DNA of 64,000 nucleotides from Armigeres subalbatus (Eukaryota > Arthropoda > Insecta > Diptera > Culicidae). Below are positions 25,081-34,999 of this stretch, in pieces. A program made the translations under genes and the position numbers. Location: positions 135,469,822-135,533,821 of the forward strand of contig NC_085141.1 of NCBI RefSeq assembly GCF_024139115.2. The letters run 5' to 3'. The notes beneath the pieces were generated by a model. The model had not been told where the DNA came from, did not search any database, and saw only the letters and a program-made list of their open reading frames with translations. The stretch's first letter is position 1, and every line of letters starts with the position of its first letter.

Positions 25081-26063
25081 ATTTCCACAGTTATTAATTG
25101 AAAGCAATGAATGACAGGCAAAGGAAAGCATTCAATATAAATAGAGAAAACGACTACAAGTGGGCGAAATTTTGCATTTGCTGCCATAAGGCGATGAAAT
25201 TTCCAAGATATTAAATTCGCTAATAACAAGTTTCTCTAATAACAAGTTTCGAATCTTCCCTGTATGATACATATAGGGCCCCCGAGGGTCTGTAATAAGG
25301 GATTTCTCATCTACCGTCGAACCTCCATTTGATTTTTATGTTCATGAAGACTGGGACATGGTTGATGACAGCACGACATGACGAAACAGTCGTGCGTATT
25401 CATCTGAAAAGAAAGTAGAAAAATTTGATCAGCCAATATTTTTGATATAAAGGTAGAAGTAAAATTTTGAAAGTATATAAATATTATGGAAAAACCGATC
25501 TTCTATCCGATTATTATAGATATAGCATGGTGATCAGTACTGAGATTTTCATTTTCATTAAGAGAGGTCACGCGACATTTTACATTTTATTCTCTCTCGC
25601 TTTCATAAAAAACATAAACAATGAAAGGAATTCCGCTAAATATTCACGGATTTTTATTTCATGAAAGCTATTATAAACAAGCTGATTCTTCTTCAAAAAT
25701 GTTACTTCTAACTCGAAAACCAGGAACAATATAATCATTTTATCGACTAGTCATCGTTATTTGCACAGATATATTGAAACTATTTAGAAATTTGAATCTC
25801 AAAACAAAGCAACATTCCCATCATGACTGCTTATAATGTGACAGGTGACCGGGAGCCCGCTACTTTTTCATTTCGTCTCTTGAAAATGAAAATGCAACTG
25901 TTTTCGCTTTCACATGACGATCACGAAAACTATTAGTTCCAGTACCAGAAAGCCTGGCGATCATCATAAAAAAACTCTATGATTTTTTATGCTGCTGGAT
26001 TGCATGATCTGTATATAGATGTAACATGTGCCGAAGTTGTTGATAATATTTCCGTCAACCCCA
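25081..26063. other. intronic DNA, nothing recognised
   Basis: AT-rich sequence of the 13.6-kb crumbs intron. Only a short tandem pair (CTAATAACAAGTTTC near 25218) was noted. Confidence 0.4.
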
Positions 26064-26760
26064 CTTACTTATGGGCCCTATGTACACCTCCGACGGTGCA
26101 AAGGGCTGACTTAAAAGATCTCCGCCCTGAGTAATGTCCAGCTATCGTTTTAACTTGTCATAAAAAGAGTTTGTACAATTCCATTCAATTGCACCACTTG
26201 ATTGCATCTTGGACAGATACGTATTAAGATCTCAACAATAAGGCCGTCTTTAGTTTGTCGTACTTGATCGAATTACGTATCTGTCCAAGGTACAATCAAG
26301 TGGTGGAATTAAATGGAATTGTACAAACTCTTCTTTTAACAAGTAAAGACATTCCACTAAAAGCTCAAAATAATTTTCTTATCGCTTGTTGCCAGGTTAG
26401 ATTTCGGTCGACTTCTTTTATTTCTTTATTTAGGCTTCGTGCCATGAGCCTCTGGATATGCCTCTGCTGCGATGTCCCGCTAGGTTCCATCCTAATGCTT
26501 GTTTACAGATTTCGTTTCCGCCTCTACGTAGAGTGTGGTCGACCCAGCCTAACTTCCGATCCCGAATTTCTGTTTCTATCGGCCTCTGGTGACAACGACG
26601 ATGGAGCTCGGTGTTTGAGATCCAGTTGTGAGGCCACCAGGCCCGATTTATATACCGCAGGCATCTGTTGAGCGTTCACTACTGATACACACCATGTTTC
26701 GCTAGCGTATAACAGTACAGATCTCACGTTAGAGTTGAAAATTCATATTTTGGTGCTTTC
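26064..26760 (-). pseudogene. non-LTR retrotransposon fragment (second EN/RT family), split by a MITE
   Basis: The sequence parallels 35538-36000 and 49425-49720. On the minus strand it encodes remnants of the C-terminal region of an EN/RT polyprotein: MRSVLLYASETWCVSVVNAQ and LDLKHRAPSSLSPEADRN in another frame. The 3' end carries the segment with GGTGCAAAGGGCTGAC in plus-strand reading. A MITE at 26154-26384 interrupts it. Confidence 0.8.
26154..26384. mobile_element. MITE inserted in a retrotransposon fragment
   Basis: Facing arms contain AGAGTTTGTACAATTCCA and its complement, with inner arms CAATTGCACCACTTGATTG and CAATCAAGTGGTGGAATT. The uninterrupted retrotransposon sequence (GCTATCGCTTTAACCTGTTG) is present at about 35588 and 49491, so the empty site can be read. 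The right-hand 45 bp are shared with the copy at 8291-8462. Confidence 0.85.
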
Positions 26761-26944
26761 ACTTATCTGCCGTTTTTTTCAGATATTTCTTAAACTCGCA
26801 AAGGCAGCCCTTGCTTGTGTTCAATTCTAAAGCTTTTCAATTCGATAACCAAGTCACCTACATAGTGCAAACACGTGAGTTTCTTGTTGCTTCTTTATAA
26901 GGGGGTGTATTGATGTGTTTTGAAGCTGTTTGGAAAACAAATTT

Positions 26945-27280
26945 TCATCTTCTTCTTCGTCTTATTATTATTATTCTTCTACATCTTCTTCTTATTCTTC
27001 TTCTTATTCTTCTTCTTCTTCTTCTTCAATGGCTCTTTATTCCAACTGGAACTTGGCCTGCTTTTCAACTTAGTATTCTATGTATAAGCATTTCCTCAGT
27101 TATCAATTGAACGCTTTTCTATGCCCATCATTGCATGAGTATGTATCTTGTGTGTCAAGTACAATGCAATGGATACACTATGCTCAGGGAGTCGAGAATG
27201 TTTCCAACCCGAAAACGAGAATCGAACTCGCCGTCTCCGGATTGGCAATACTACGCCTTTGCAAGGCTACTGGAGACACT
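26945..27280 (-). mobile_element. Feilai-like SINE with (AAG)n tail, minus strand
   Basis: Read on the minus strand it begins with a tRNA-like head, has a B box GAGTTCGATTCTC (about 27221), continues with TTTTCGGGTTGGAAACATTC and a body ending AGTTGGAATAAAGAGCC, and closes with an impure AAG-rich tail (plus-strand CTTCTTCTT, 26945-27027). The fragment at 37150-37320 shares the body. Confidence 0.8.
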
Positions 27281-27429
27281 AAGAACAAATCTAATATATT
27301 TCAATTCTTGTGTTGTAATTCGCCATAATAATCATTAGGCGATTGATAACAATACTTCCGCCTTACCAACAAGCATTTGTTTACCTTGCTCGATAGATAT
27401 ACCGTTTGACAGTTCGATAGGTAGATTTG

Positions 27430-28173
27430 GCTTTACTTTTTGCGCAATTCTATATAATAAATGGTATCTACCAGAATCTCGTTGATTACGATGAGAAACA
27501 GTAACGATGATATAAAACATATTGCCTCACACCAGCTACGACCCAGACAGGGTCGGACAAGACCCCACTCTGCACGAGAAAGCTTCGCACTGTGGTTCGA
27601 TAAGGCAGATAATTTTCTCAGGAACCCTGAAAGCTTTTTCGTAGTCAATTGATACCAAGGGACTCTTGGAATTCGTTGACCTGCTCCAGAATGATACGGA
27701 GCCTGACAATATGGTCCACACAGGATTTTCCGGCAAGGAATACGGTCTGCTGCCGTCGGAGAGTCGCATCGATCTTCTCCTAAATCCGTGCTAGGATAAC
27801 TTTGCACAGAACTTTGAGAACTGTACACAGCAACATAATGCCCCGCCAGTTACCGCATACAGTCAGGTCACCATTTTTGGCACCTATTGTAAGTTACCAT
27901 GCATTTAGGAAAAGGAAAAGTTGCGGTGTCCCAGATATTACGAAATAAACGATGCATTACTTAGCTGATTTCATGGGGTCAGCTTTGAGCATCTCGGCTG
28001 ATATGCGATCGATCCCTGGGGCTTTGTTCCATTGCATGCTTTGGATAGCTGTTTGAATCTCTAACAGTAATGGAGCTTCGGTTTTGACGCGTGTTATACG
28101 TCGGATACTAGGCAGATCATGCTGAGGTAGTGGTGGCCTGGCTGGCACTTGAAAAAGTTGTTCGAAGTTTCAG
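27430..28173 (-). pseudogene. non-LTR retrotransposon RT region, 3' part of an interrupted copy
   Basis: Minus-strand frames encode LEIQTAIQSMQWNKAPGIDR with ISAEMLKADPM (27957-28148), then pieces of the RT palm in different frames (LVSIDYEKAFRVPEKIICLI, LLFLIVINEILVDTIYYIEL). The frames are broken and the catalytic motif is not seen intact. The copy continues beyond the insertion at 28174-29606 into 29607-29895. Confidence 0.82.
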
Positions 28174-28436
28174 CAGAGATGTCCTACACAGCTGACAAAA
28201 AAATCTGCTCTTTTATTTTTTACAAGATTTAACAGTCAAATAAAATTCATTCAGTGAGTGCAACCAATACATGGATATTTAAGTTTCCGAAATATTACTT
28301 CAATCTGACAAAATGGTGCACGCGAAATACAAACGGGCGTGCGCACAGCAAATACACCGGCGTGTATTACACGCCCGTGTATTAACTGTGCGCGCACCCG
28401 CGTGGCTCTGGCGTGTATTATTTTAACATATCGAAG

Positions 28437-28568
28437 GGTGTCAGGCCATTAGGCCGAAGGCCGTTAGGCCGAAGGACATTTGACCGAAGGACATTTGACC
28501 GAAGGTCATTAGGCCGAATGGTTATTAGGCCGAACGGTCATTAGGCCGAATGGCCATTAGGCCGAATT
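28437..28568. repeat. TAGGCCGAATGG minisatellite, left array
   Basis: About seven units based on TTAGGCCGAATGGTCA, some reading GACCGAAGGACATTTG. The array faces an inverted one at 29378-29475. Confidence 0.92.
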
Positions 28569-28604
28569 AGCAAAAAGAAGCAAAAAGTGAAAAATGAGAA
28601 GTTC

Positions 28605-29340
28605 TTCCTTCTCCCTTCTTGTATCTTCCTTCTTCTTCCTTCTTTCTTCTTCCTTATTCCTTCTTCCTTCTTTCTTCTTCCCTCTTCCTTCTGCCTTCTT
28701 TCTTCTTCCTTAGTCATTATTTCTTCTTCCTTTTTCCTTCTTCCTTCTTTTTTCTTCCTTCTTTCTTCTTCCCTCTTCCTTCTTCTTTCTTTTTTCTTCC
28801 GTTTTCTTCCTTCTTCCTTTCTTCTTCTTCCTTCTTCATCCTTCCTTCTTCCTTCTTCCTTCTTCCTTCTTTCTTCTTCCTTCTTCCTTCTGTCTTCTTT
28901 ATTCTTCCTTCTTCCTTCTTCTATCTTCCTTCTTCCTTCTTCCTTTTTCCTTCTTCCTTTTTCCTTCTTCCTTTCTCCTTCTTCCTTCATCCTTCTTTCT
29001 TCTCCATTCTTCATTCTTCCTTCTTCCTTCTCCCTTCTTCATTCTTCATTCTTCATTCTTCCTTCTTCCTTCTTCCTTCTTCCTTCTTCCTTCTTCCTTC
29101 TTCCTTCTTCCTTCTTCCTTCTTCCTTCTTCCTTCTTCCTTCTTCCTTCTTCCTTCTTCCTTCTTCCTTCTTCCTTCTTCCTTCTTCCTTCTTCCTTCTT
29201 CCTTCTTCCTTCTTCCTTCTTTCTTCTTCCTTCTTCCTTCTTCCTTCTTACTTCTTCCTCCCTTTTCCTTTTTTATTCTTCCTTCTTCCTTCTTACTTCT
29301 TCCTCCTTTTTCTTTTCTTCTTCTTCCGTTCTACTTCTCC
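28605..29340. repeat. pyrimidine tract of about 735 bp with (CTTCCTT)n heptamers
   Basis: The plus strand is almost purely C and T. A regular 7-bp repeat runs from about 29059 to 29220; elsewhere TTC and TTCC units mix. Phe/Leu/Ser-rich (plus) and Lys/Arg/Glu-rich (minus) open frames of up to 272 codons are by-products. Confidence 0.97.
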
Positions 29341-29377
29341 CTCACTTCACACTAGTCACTTCTCACTTCCCAGTTCT

Positions 29378-29475
29378 CATTCGGCCCAATGACCATTCGG
29401 CCTAATGGCCATTCGGCCTAATGACCGTTCGGCCTAATGACTATTCGGCCTAATGGCCTTCGGCCTAATGACCCA
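29378..29475. repeat. minisatellite, right array (inverted)
   Basis: About six units reading CATTCGGCCTAATGACC and variants, the reverse complement of the left array at 28437-28568. Confidence 0.92.
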
Positions 29476-29606
29476 GCATCATATCGAAGTGACATTTAGA
29501 AAACTAAAATATCCATCTATTAGTTGCACTCTGTTGCACTCACTGGAATTAAAAAATTTGAAAAATAAAAGAGCAGATTTTTTGCCAACTGTGTAGGACA
29601 TCTCTG

Positions 29607-29895
29607 AGTTTCAGCTGATCAGTTGGGTCGGCCAATAACTGACCATTCGCGTCTTCCACAGGCATCGTTGCATTCATCTTCACCTTGTTTAAGCGTCGTG
29701 TGATATCGTGAAGGAGGCGAATGTCCCCGGTTGCAGCGGCTCTCTCTCCTTCGTCGGCCAGAGAGTCCGCCCATGCTCGCTTGTCCCGTCCCACCGAGTA
29801 TCGTTGATGGGCTAAGACTTTGGATCGTATGATCCGTTTGGCCAAGCGACTTCTTCACCCACATGACCTGTTCGACCACTTCTACCAAATGGCGT
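29607..29895 (-). pseudogene. non-LTR retrotransposon, 5' part of the interrupted copy
   Basis: The minus strand encodes [40 protein letters not shown] and VEDANGQLLADPTDQLKL, the linker between endonuclease and RT. At 29607 it is cut by the foldback element and resumes at 28173. At its 5' end it joins a histone H2B fragment at 29896 rather than an endonuclease. Confidence 0.8.
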
Positions 29896-30033
29896 TTTGG
29901 CCAGCTCGCCCGGCAGCAGAAGGCGGTCGGCGGTATGAATCTCGCGGCTGGTGATCGTAGAGTGCTTGTTGCAGTACGCCAGATGGGAGGCCTCAGCCGC
30001 GATACGCTCGAAGATGTCGTTTATGAAGCTGTT
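29896..30033 (-). pseudogene. histone H2B fragment fused to a retrotransposon
   Basis: Forty-six codons on the minus strand match the C-terminal half of histone H2[17 protein letters not shown], then [16 protein letters not shown] and LLLPGELAK. Differences from the canonical protein (for example LAYCNKHS for LAHYNKRS, and TAD for TAV) are many for a histone under selection. The N-terminal half, the histone-fold start and the C-terminal tail are missing. The homology changes abruptly at GELAK into retrotransposon-like sequence, and the same junction recurs at 31418-31438. Confidence 0.88.
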
Positions 30034-30084
30034 CACGATTCGACTGTTCGGCCACATTGAGAGTTGACGTAAAGTCAATGTCAA

Positions 30085-31255
30085 CTTCTCTCCACAAACA
30101 GCCTAGATAGCCGTGTGGTGTCGGCAGCTGGTTATCCGGCTAAGAATAACATTATGGATTGTCTGTTCTGGTGGTAAAAGTCCACCATACAGGTGAACCC
30201 TAATTCTCGGTGTGATGCGGCTTTATGCTTACCGTGCCTGCGAATGAATGGTTAGGGGGGTCTAATAAGAACCTAACAGCAAACGGAGCCTGTGAAGCAC
30301 CAGGGCCCCCTTCACAGTATTAAGCCCTCGCATGCGCTAACCGGAGCTATGGCGTAGTTGACTTTTTGCTTCTCCGAGATAATCGGCTACTCTTATTCAA
30401 TCTGAACGTGAGGTTAAATAAGAGTGGGGTTATGAATATGTGTTTTACTTAGTTTTCATCAAATTGGCACCTATATGGATTCGCATTATGCGTTTTTCAC
30501 AGTGTATTCTGTGTTTCGTCCTTGACGTTCGGCTTTGGCTACTCTTGTTCAATCTCAACGTGAGGTTAAATAAGAGTAACCTATGAATATGTGTTTACTT
30601 AGTTTTCAACAAATTGCCACCTATATGGATTCGCATTATGCGTTTTTTTACAATATTCTTTGTGATTGTCACCTATATGGATTCGCATTATGCGTTTTTC
30701 ATAGTGTACTCTGTGTCTCGTCTTTGGCGTTCGGCTTAGGCTACTCTTGTTCAATCTCAACGAGAGTGTGGGGTTATGAATATGTGTTTTACTTAGTTTT
30801 TCAACAAGCTGTCACCTATATGGATTCGCATTATGCGTTTTTCACAGTGAACTCTGTGTTTCGTCTTTGACGTTCGTCCATTGTTATGTCCTCAGTGTTT
30901 TTGTGTCACCTCTCTTTAGTCCCCAGCTTAATGCGTTTGAGTCTACATAATTGGCTTTCCTATAAATGGTATATCATATGCATTTGCATTGTGTGACTTA
31001 TCCAGTATATTTTATGCTTCGCGTTTCATTGCGTTTTACAAAATGCATCGTATGTATGTATTATTGATTGTATCCTCCTTCTTCAGAAACCTGTTCCATT
31101 CTCCTTTCCAACTTCACTTCCTCTTCCATTCCCCTTTTCACTTCCTTTTCCGTCAGGTAAATGATGAGAAAGGCCAGTGAAGGTGATGGCACAAATCTCA
31201 CAAATTGAGGGGAACGTGCCTCCTGAGCCGACGTTCTAATACCTGATACCTGATA
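30085..31255. repeat. tandem repeats of about 150-200 bp (30383-30880) and flanks
   Basis: A unit containing GGCTACTCTTGTTCAATC, AATATGTGTTTTACTTAG and CACCTATATGGATTCGCATT recurs starting near 30383, 30536 and 30739, with a partial internal copy near 30670. Each has a small hairpin ACTCTTATT/AATAAGAGT. The segment 30085-30380 and 30880-31255 hold no gene; they may be retrotransposon untranslated sequence. Confidence 0.7.
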
Positions 31256-31438
31256 CCTGCGGCTCTCTCTCCTTCGTCGGCCAGAGAGTCCGCCCACGCT
31301 CGCTGTCCCGCCGAGTATCATTGATGGGCTAAGACTTTTGATCGCATGATCCGTTTGGCCAAGCGACTTCTTCACCCATACGACCTGTTCGACCACTTCT
31401 ACCGAATGGCGTTTTGGCCAGCTCGCCCGGCAGCGGTC
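31256..31438 (-). pseudogene. second copy of the H2B-retrotransposon junction
   Basis: About 180 bp repeat the segment 29735-29915, in the same orientation, with about 90 percent identity by eye. The last H2B codons (LPGELAK) are kept at 31418-31438, then homology stops. It is followed on the left by three GATACCT repeats. Confidence 0.8.
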
Positions 31439-32699
31439 TGAATCATCACAACTATGAATTCGATAGCGGTCACAGCACCCTAAGATCAGTGTCAGTAAGC
31501 ATTGGCGTAAACAAGGGGAGGCTAGAGGGGGCTTAGCCCTCCCTAGAAAAAAAATAGTCACCCCTAGGCGTTAGCGTTAGCGTCAGCGTTAGCATTGTTA
31601 CGATATACTTCGTAGATTGGACACTAGTGATACTCATGTTTCTTATGGAATCCTTATCCAGGTTGCTATCGGAAATCAAGGTGGGGAGTTACCCCAAGGT
31701 GGGGAGTTAGAAAAAAAAAAGTCACCCCTATGATTTGAAAAGTTAGTTAGCAGTGATATAGTTTTTCAACAAATAGCATAATAAATTACTGAAAAAGTTT
31801 GGACACAAAAGAGTTATCTCCCTTATTGACCCTATCATAATGAAATTACTGGAAGACAAATGACACATAACATAAGTGTAACTTCGAAGAGAAGTCGTAG
31901 CAAAAAGTTGGCCCCCTTTTGCTTCTCGCCAAAGTTGTATAACTGGTACGGGGAACATCGTTCTGTCATCTGAGAAAAGCGACACGGAACTAAAAAGTGG
32001 TATAAAAGTAAAGCCCTGCACGGTCTAATAAATTAACCCAAAATTTGAATCACATTAATTGCATATTATTCGGCGATTCGGTCGCACGAAATAAAAAGTC
32101 TGTTATTTCACTTTGTATGCGGTACGTAGCCGTGTTTCGTTTTATTTTCTCATTGAATTTAATGAATTATGAGATAAAATATATGGTATTTTTAAGGTAT
32201 CAAAAATGATTAATTTCACCACATTAGGCATCCATTAGGCAACATAAATGTTGTTGTTGAACGCTTTTGAGATTTATTCAGATCAAGGGCCTATTAATAT
32301 ATATAACTATAATGTTTGATTTGAAAGCACCCGCCACAGTCTGACTAAGCACCTGCCACTAAGTCAGACTGAGCCCCGGTGACTCATTACAGGAAAGTCC
32401 ATCGTGGCAGCTGGGCTGTCAACGGCGTTTGGTGGTCATCCTATGGAGGAAGTCAGAATAGACGCGAAAAAGAAGTTTGACAGTTTATTGATAATAGTTA
32501 TTATTCCTTCACGTGATTTGCAGTTGCAACCACAGAAATGCTAATAGATTACTAATTTCCAGTTGGAATACCTATAGTGATATAAAAGAAGAAGCTTGCG
32601 ATGCTCTTACGAGTTCGACGAATCTACCGAAACCGTCTGCTAAACTATTAGCAATTGTTCAATAGCAAATATTATCATACATCAATATTGTATGTAACC
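31439..32699. other. no gene; short direct repeats
   Basis: TAGAAAAAAAA followed by AGTCACCCCTA occurs twice (about 31545 and 31708), next to GGGGAGTTA repeats. No coding sequence or element could be supported beyond this. Confidence 0.4.
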
Positions 32700-33365
32700 T
32701 AGACTGATTCAAATTTTGACTTTTCGCCCCCTGTGCTTAAACGATTACATTTGCTATTTTAACAATCATCCTAAATTTTTAGCTAATTTGGTTGTAATTT
32801 GAGTGAGCACGCGCAATATGAAGTTTGTATGAAAATCGATATGAAAACAGTAACTTTTGGGTAAACCGTTCCACAACGCTTCCCATTAAGCTTCAAAAAC
32901 GTATGAATACATCGACCACATAGCAAATTTAGCAAGGAAGCAGCTCGTCTTTGTTACGAATCAATTTGATGCTTACAAGAAAAGTTATTAAGGAAACACT
33001 GAATCGTGGGATATTTAATTTAACACGTAAAAGAATAACATCAATATCAATAATGAGCATTTTTGTTTTCTATATAACTTTGCTTACAAAAGTCAAATCG
33101 CTTCGCAACAACAACTGTATTTCAGCTTAGGAACTGTTCAACGCAGTCGACGCGTTTATTATATTCTAATAGTTCATGGGCCACCTCACGGAACGATCTA
33201 TTACATCAATAGCGATTTCCATAGTAATTTTCATACAAACTTCAAATGACGCGTGCACAATCAAATTACATCCAAATTAGCTAAAAATTTAGGAGGTTTA
33301 ATTAAATAGCAAATGCAATCGTTTAAGCATCGGGGTGCAAAAAAGTCAAAATTTGAATCACTCTA
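32700..33365. mobile_element. 666-bp MITE with long inverted arms, possible TA target
   Basis: Arms of about 150 bp begin GACTGATTCAAATTTTGAC (left) and GAGTGATTCAAATTTTGAC (right, complement). They share TGCTTAAACGATT, CTAAATTTTTAGCTAATTTG and GAAGTTTGTATGAAAAT. TA occurs at both outer edges, which would fit a TA-targeting superfamily. The interior is noncoding. Confidence 0.82.
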
Positions 33366-33544
33366 CTAACACACTGAAATCGGTTTTAACGCGGAGGATA
33401 TGGGCCGCGTAAATTAAAACAACGTAAAATCCGCGTAAATCCCAAAATATGTCTGAATGACCAGCGGAAATCCCAAAATTTTAGTGAAAAAAATCCCATA
33501 TAATACGATTCGTGTAGAAAAAGCCAATATAGAAAAGACAGACG

Positions 33545-34443
33545 TAGGGTAAATGATATATTTTGGACATGTGCATATTTTGGACAAGCCTGAGCTTCTT
33601 CGATCAATTTTAGATAATGTGTAGGAAAACTTTTATCGATGATCATTGCATACTTTTACCTCAACTATAGCGACTCCTAATGAGAATTCACAAATCAACT
33701 ATTATTTATCTTTAAAATTACCTAAAATGTAAAGCTTTCTACCAAAGTGCCTGCTGGACGCCAGTATGCAGGAGAACATGCATTATAGGACTCTTCGTAA
33801 CATGCACCTGAAACACGTTTAAAATGGTTCAAACGGCAATTTTAAAGGTCTTGCAGCCAAAGTTTGATTGTAATTGAGATACTAACATATTCCAATCGCT
33901 TAACATGAACTTGAGACGGATAAAAAAGGAGTGACCAAAATGAAGTTATGTTTTTATGCATCAGACATTTATTGGTCACCCCATGTACAGTACATGAATG
34001 AACCATTAATTGCCAACTTTCAGGCTGTTTTCAATGATATCGATAAGATTGCGAAACAATGTTAATTTCTGGTTTAATCTATGTCAGTTAAGCAAATAAA
34101 TGCATTTAAATGAATGTGGATACGTGTAGGTAAGTCATACCATTGAGATCTGTAGGTGGCCATTTTTAAATTAGGAGAAAATGACTCTGTCCAAAATATA
34201 TGCATTTTCCATGTCGAAATTATATATTTGATGTCCAAAAAGAAAATATTTCAGTTCGCAGTATATCACAGTTTACACCTAGTAAACGTAATTTACTCAA
34301 AAATTGGGCAATGGAGACACAAGACTAATCATAGGTTATGTATTTGGATGAACCTAGTGCTTTTCAATTGTTTTATACTATTCAATCTCGATATATTTCC
34401 TAATGAATGTCCTGCGCTTGTCCAAGATACATAATTTACCCTA
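33545..34443. mobile_element. MITE-like element of about 0.9 kb
   Basis: The ends TAGGGTAAATGATATATTTTG and its diverged complement (CAAGATACATAATTTACCCTA) are inverted; the motif TTTTGGACA recurs inside both arms. The interior is AT-rich without a gene. I could not define a target duplication. Confidence 0.68.
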
Positions 34444-34999
34444 GTTCTATGTCAAAAGAGTGACTTTTTCACGGTAGGAATAATATTAACTTAAATACAG
34501 TACTTATTAATGGGTTAAGTCATCTCATCGTGTAAGGTTTGATTGTGTTTACTATATTTTTTCCGTGTTTCGAATGTGAACTGGTATAATGCCTTTGACA
34601 TTATGATGTTCTCTATACCACCTCTGAATCTGTACTTGGGTACAACTTTTTGAACCCGAGTTACACATATGTTATGTGCAAATGAGCTTGTTTGGTGAAA
34701 TTGCACTTGATGTTAATTTTGAAAAGGCAATAGCTAATTGATTTTAAAGCTTCAAAGTAAGCTTGATATGAACAACAACGGAGAGTCATCAAAATATCAA
34801 TCAAAACAATCGTGGTACATCGCCAGCAGCCAAGGACATGTAGTCAACCATCACGTAATGGAGTGACATTTTATCAACAGACTTCCGCTTGCCTAGCTGC
34901 ATGATAATCTCCACAATTCCCATCAGCGTTCGAGAACGATTATCATCAGAGTCCGAGAAGAATTGACATTGGAATCTCTGAAGAACTTCTTTCAGAATC
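34444..34999. other. intronic DNA, nothing recognised
   Basis: No open frame of note, inverted repeat or SINE could be supported. Confidence 0.4.

Larger units (their letters stand above)
28174..29606. mobile_element. foldback hAT-like element with minisatellites and pyrimidine core
   Basis: Termini are inverted repeats of about 47 bp starting CAGAGATGTCCTACACAG. The target duplication AGTTTCAG (8 bp) is exact at 28166-28173 and 29607-29614, the length typical of hAT elements. Inverted homology continues to about 28310 and 29480. Inside lie mirror-image arrays of a roughly 16-21-bp repeat (28437-28568 and 29378-29475) and a pyrimidine tract (28605-29340). There is no transposase, so it is non-autonomous. 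It interrupts a retrotransposon copy. Confidence 0.9.

Noticed and set aside
28541..29405. Open frames of 157-272 codons
   Set aside because: They are translations of the pyrimidine tract; composition is only Phe/Leu/Ser/Pro or Lys/Arg/Glu/Gly.
31565..31600. Telomere-like GTTAGC repeats
   Set aside because: Only about five imperfect hexamers; far too short, and inside single-copy surroundings.
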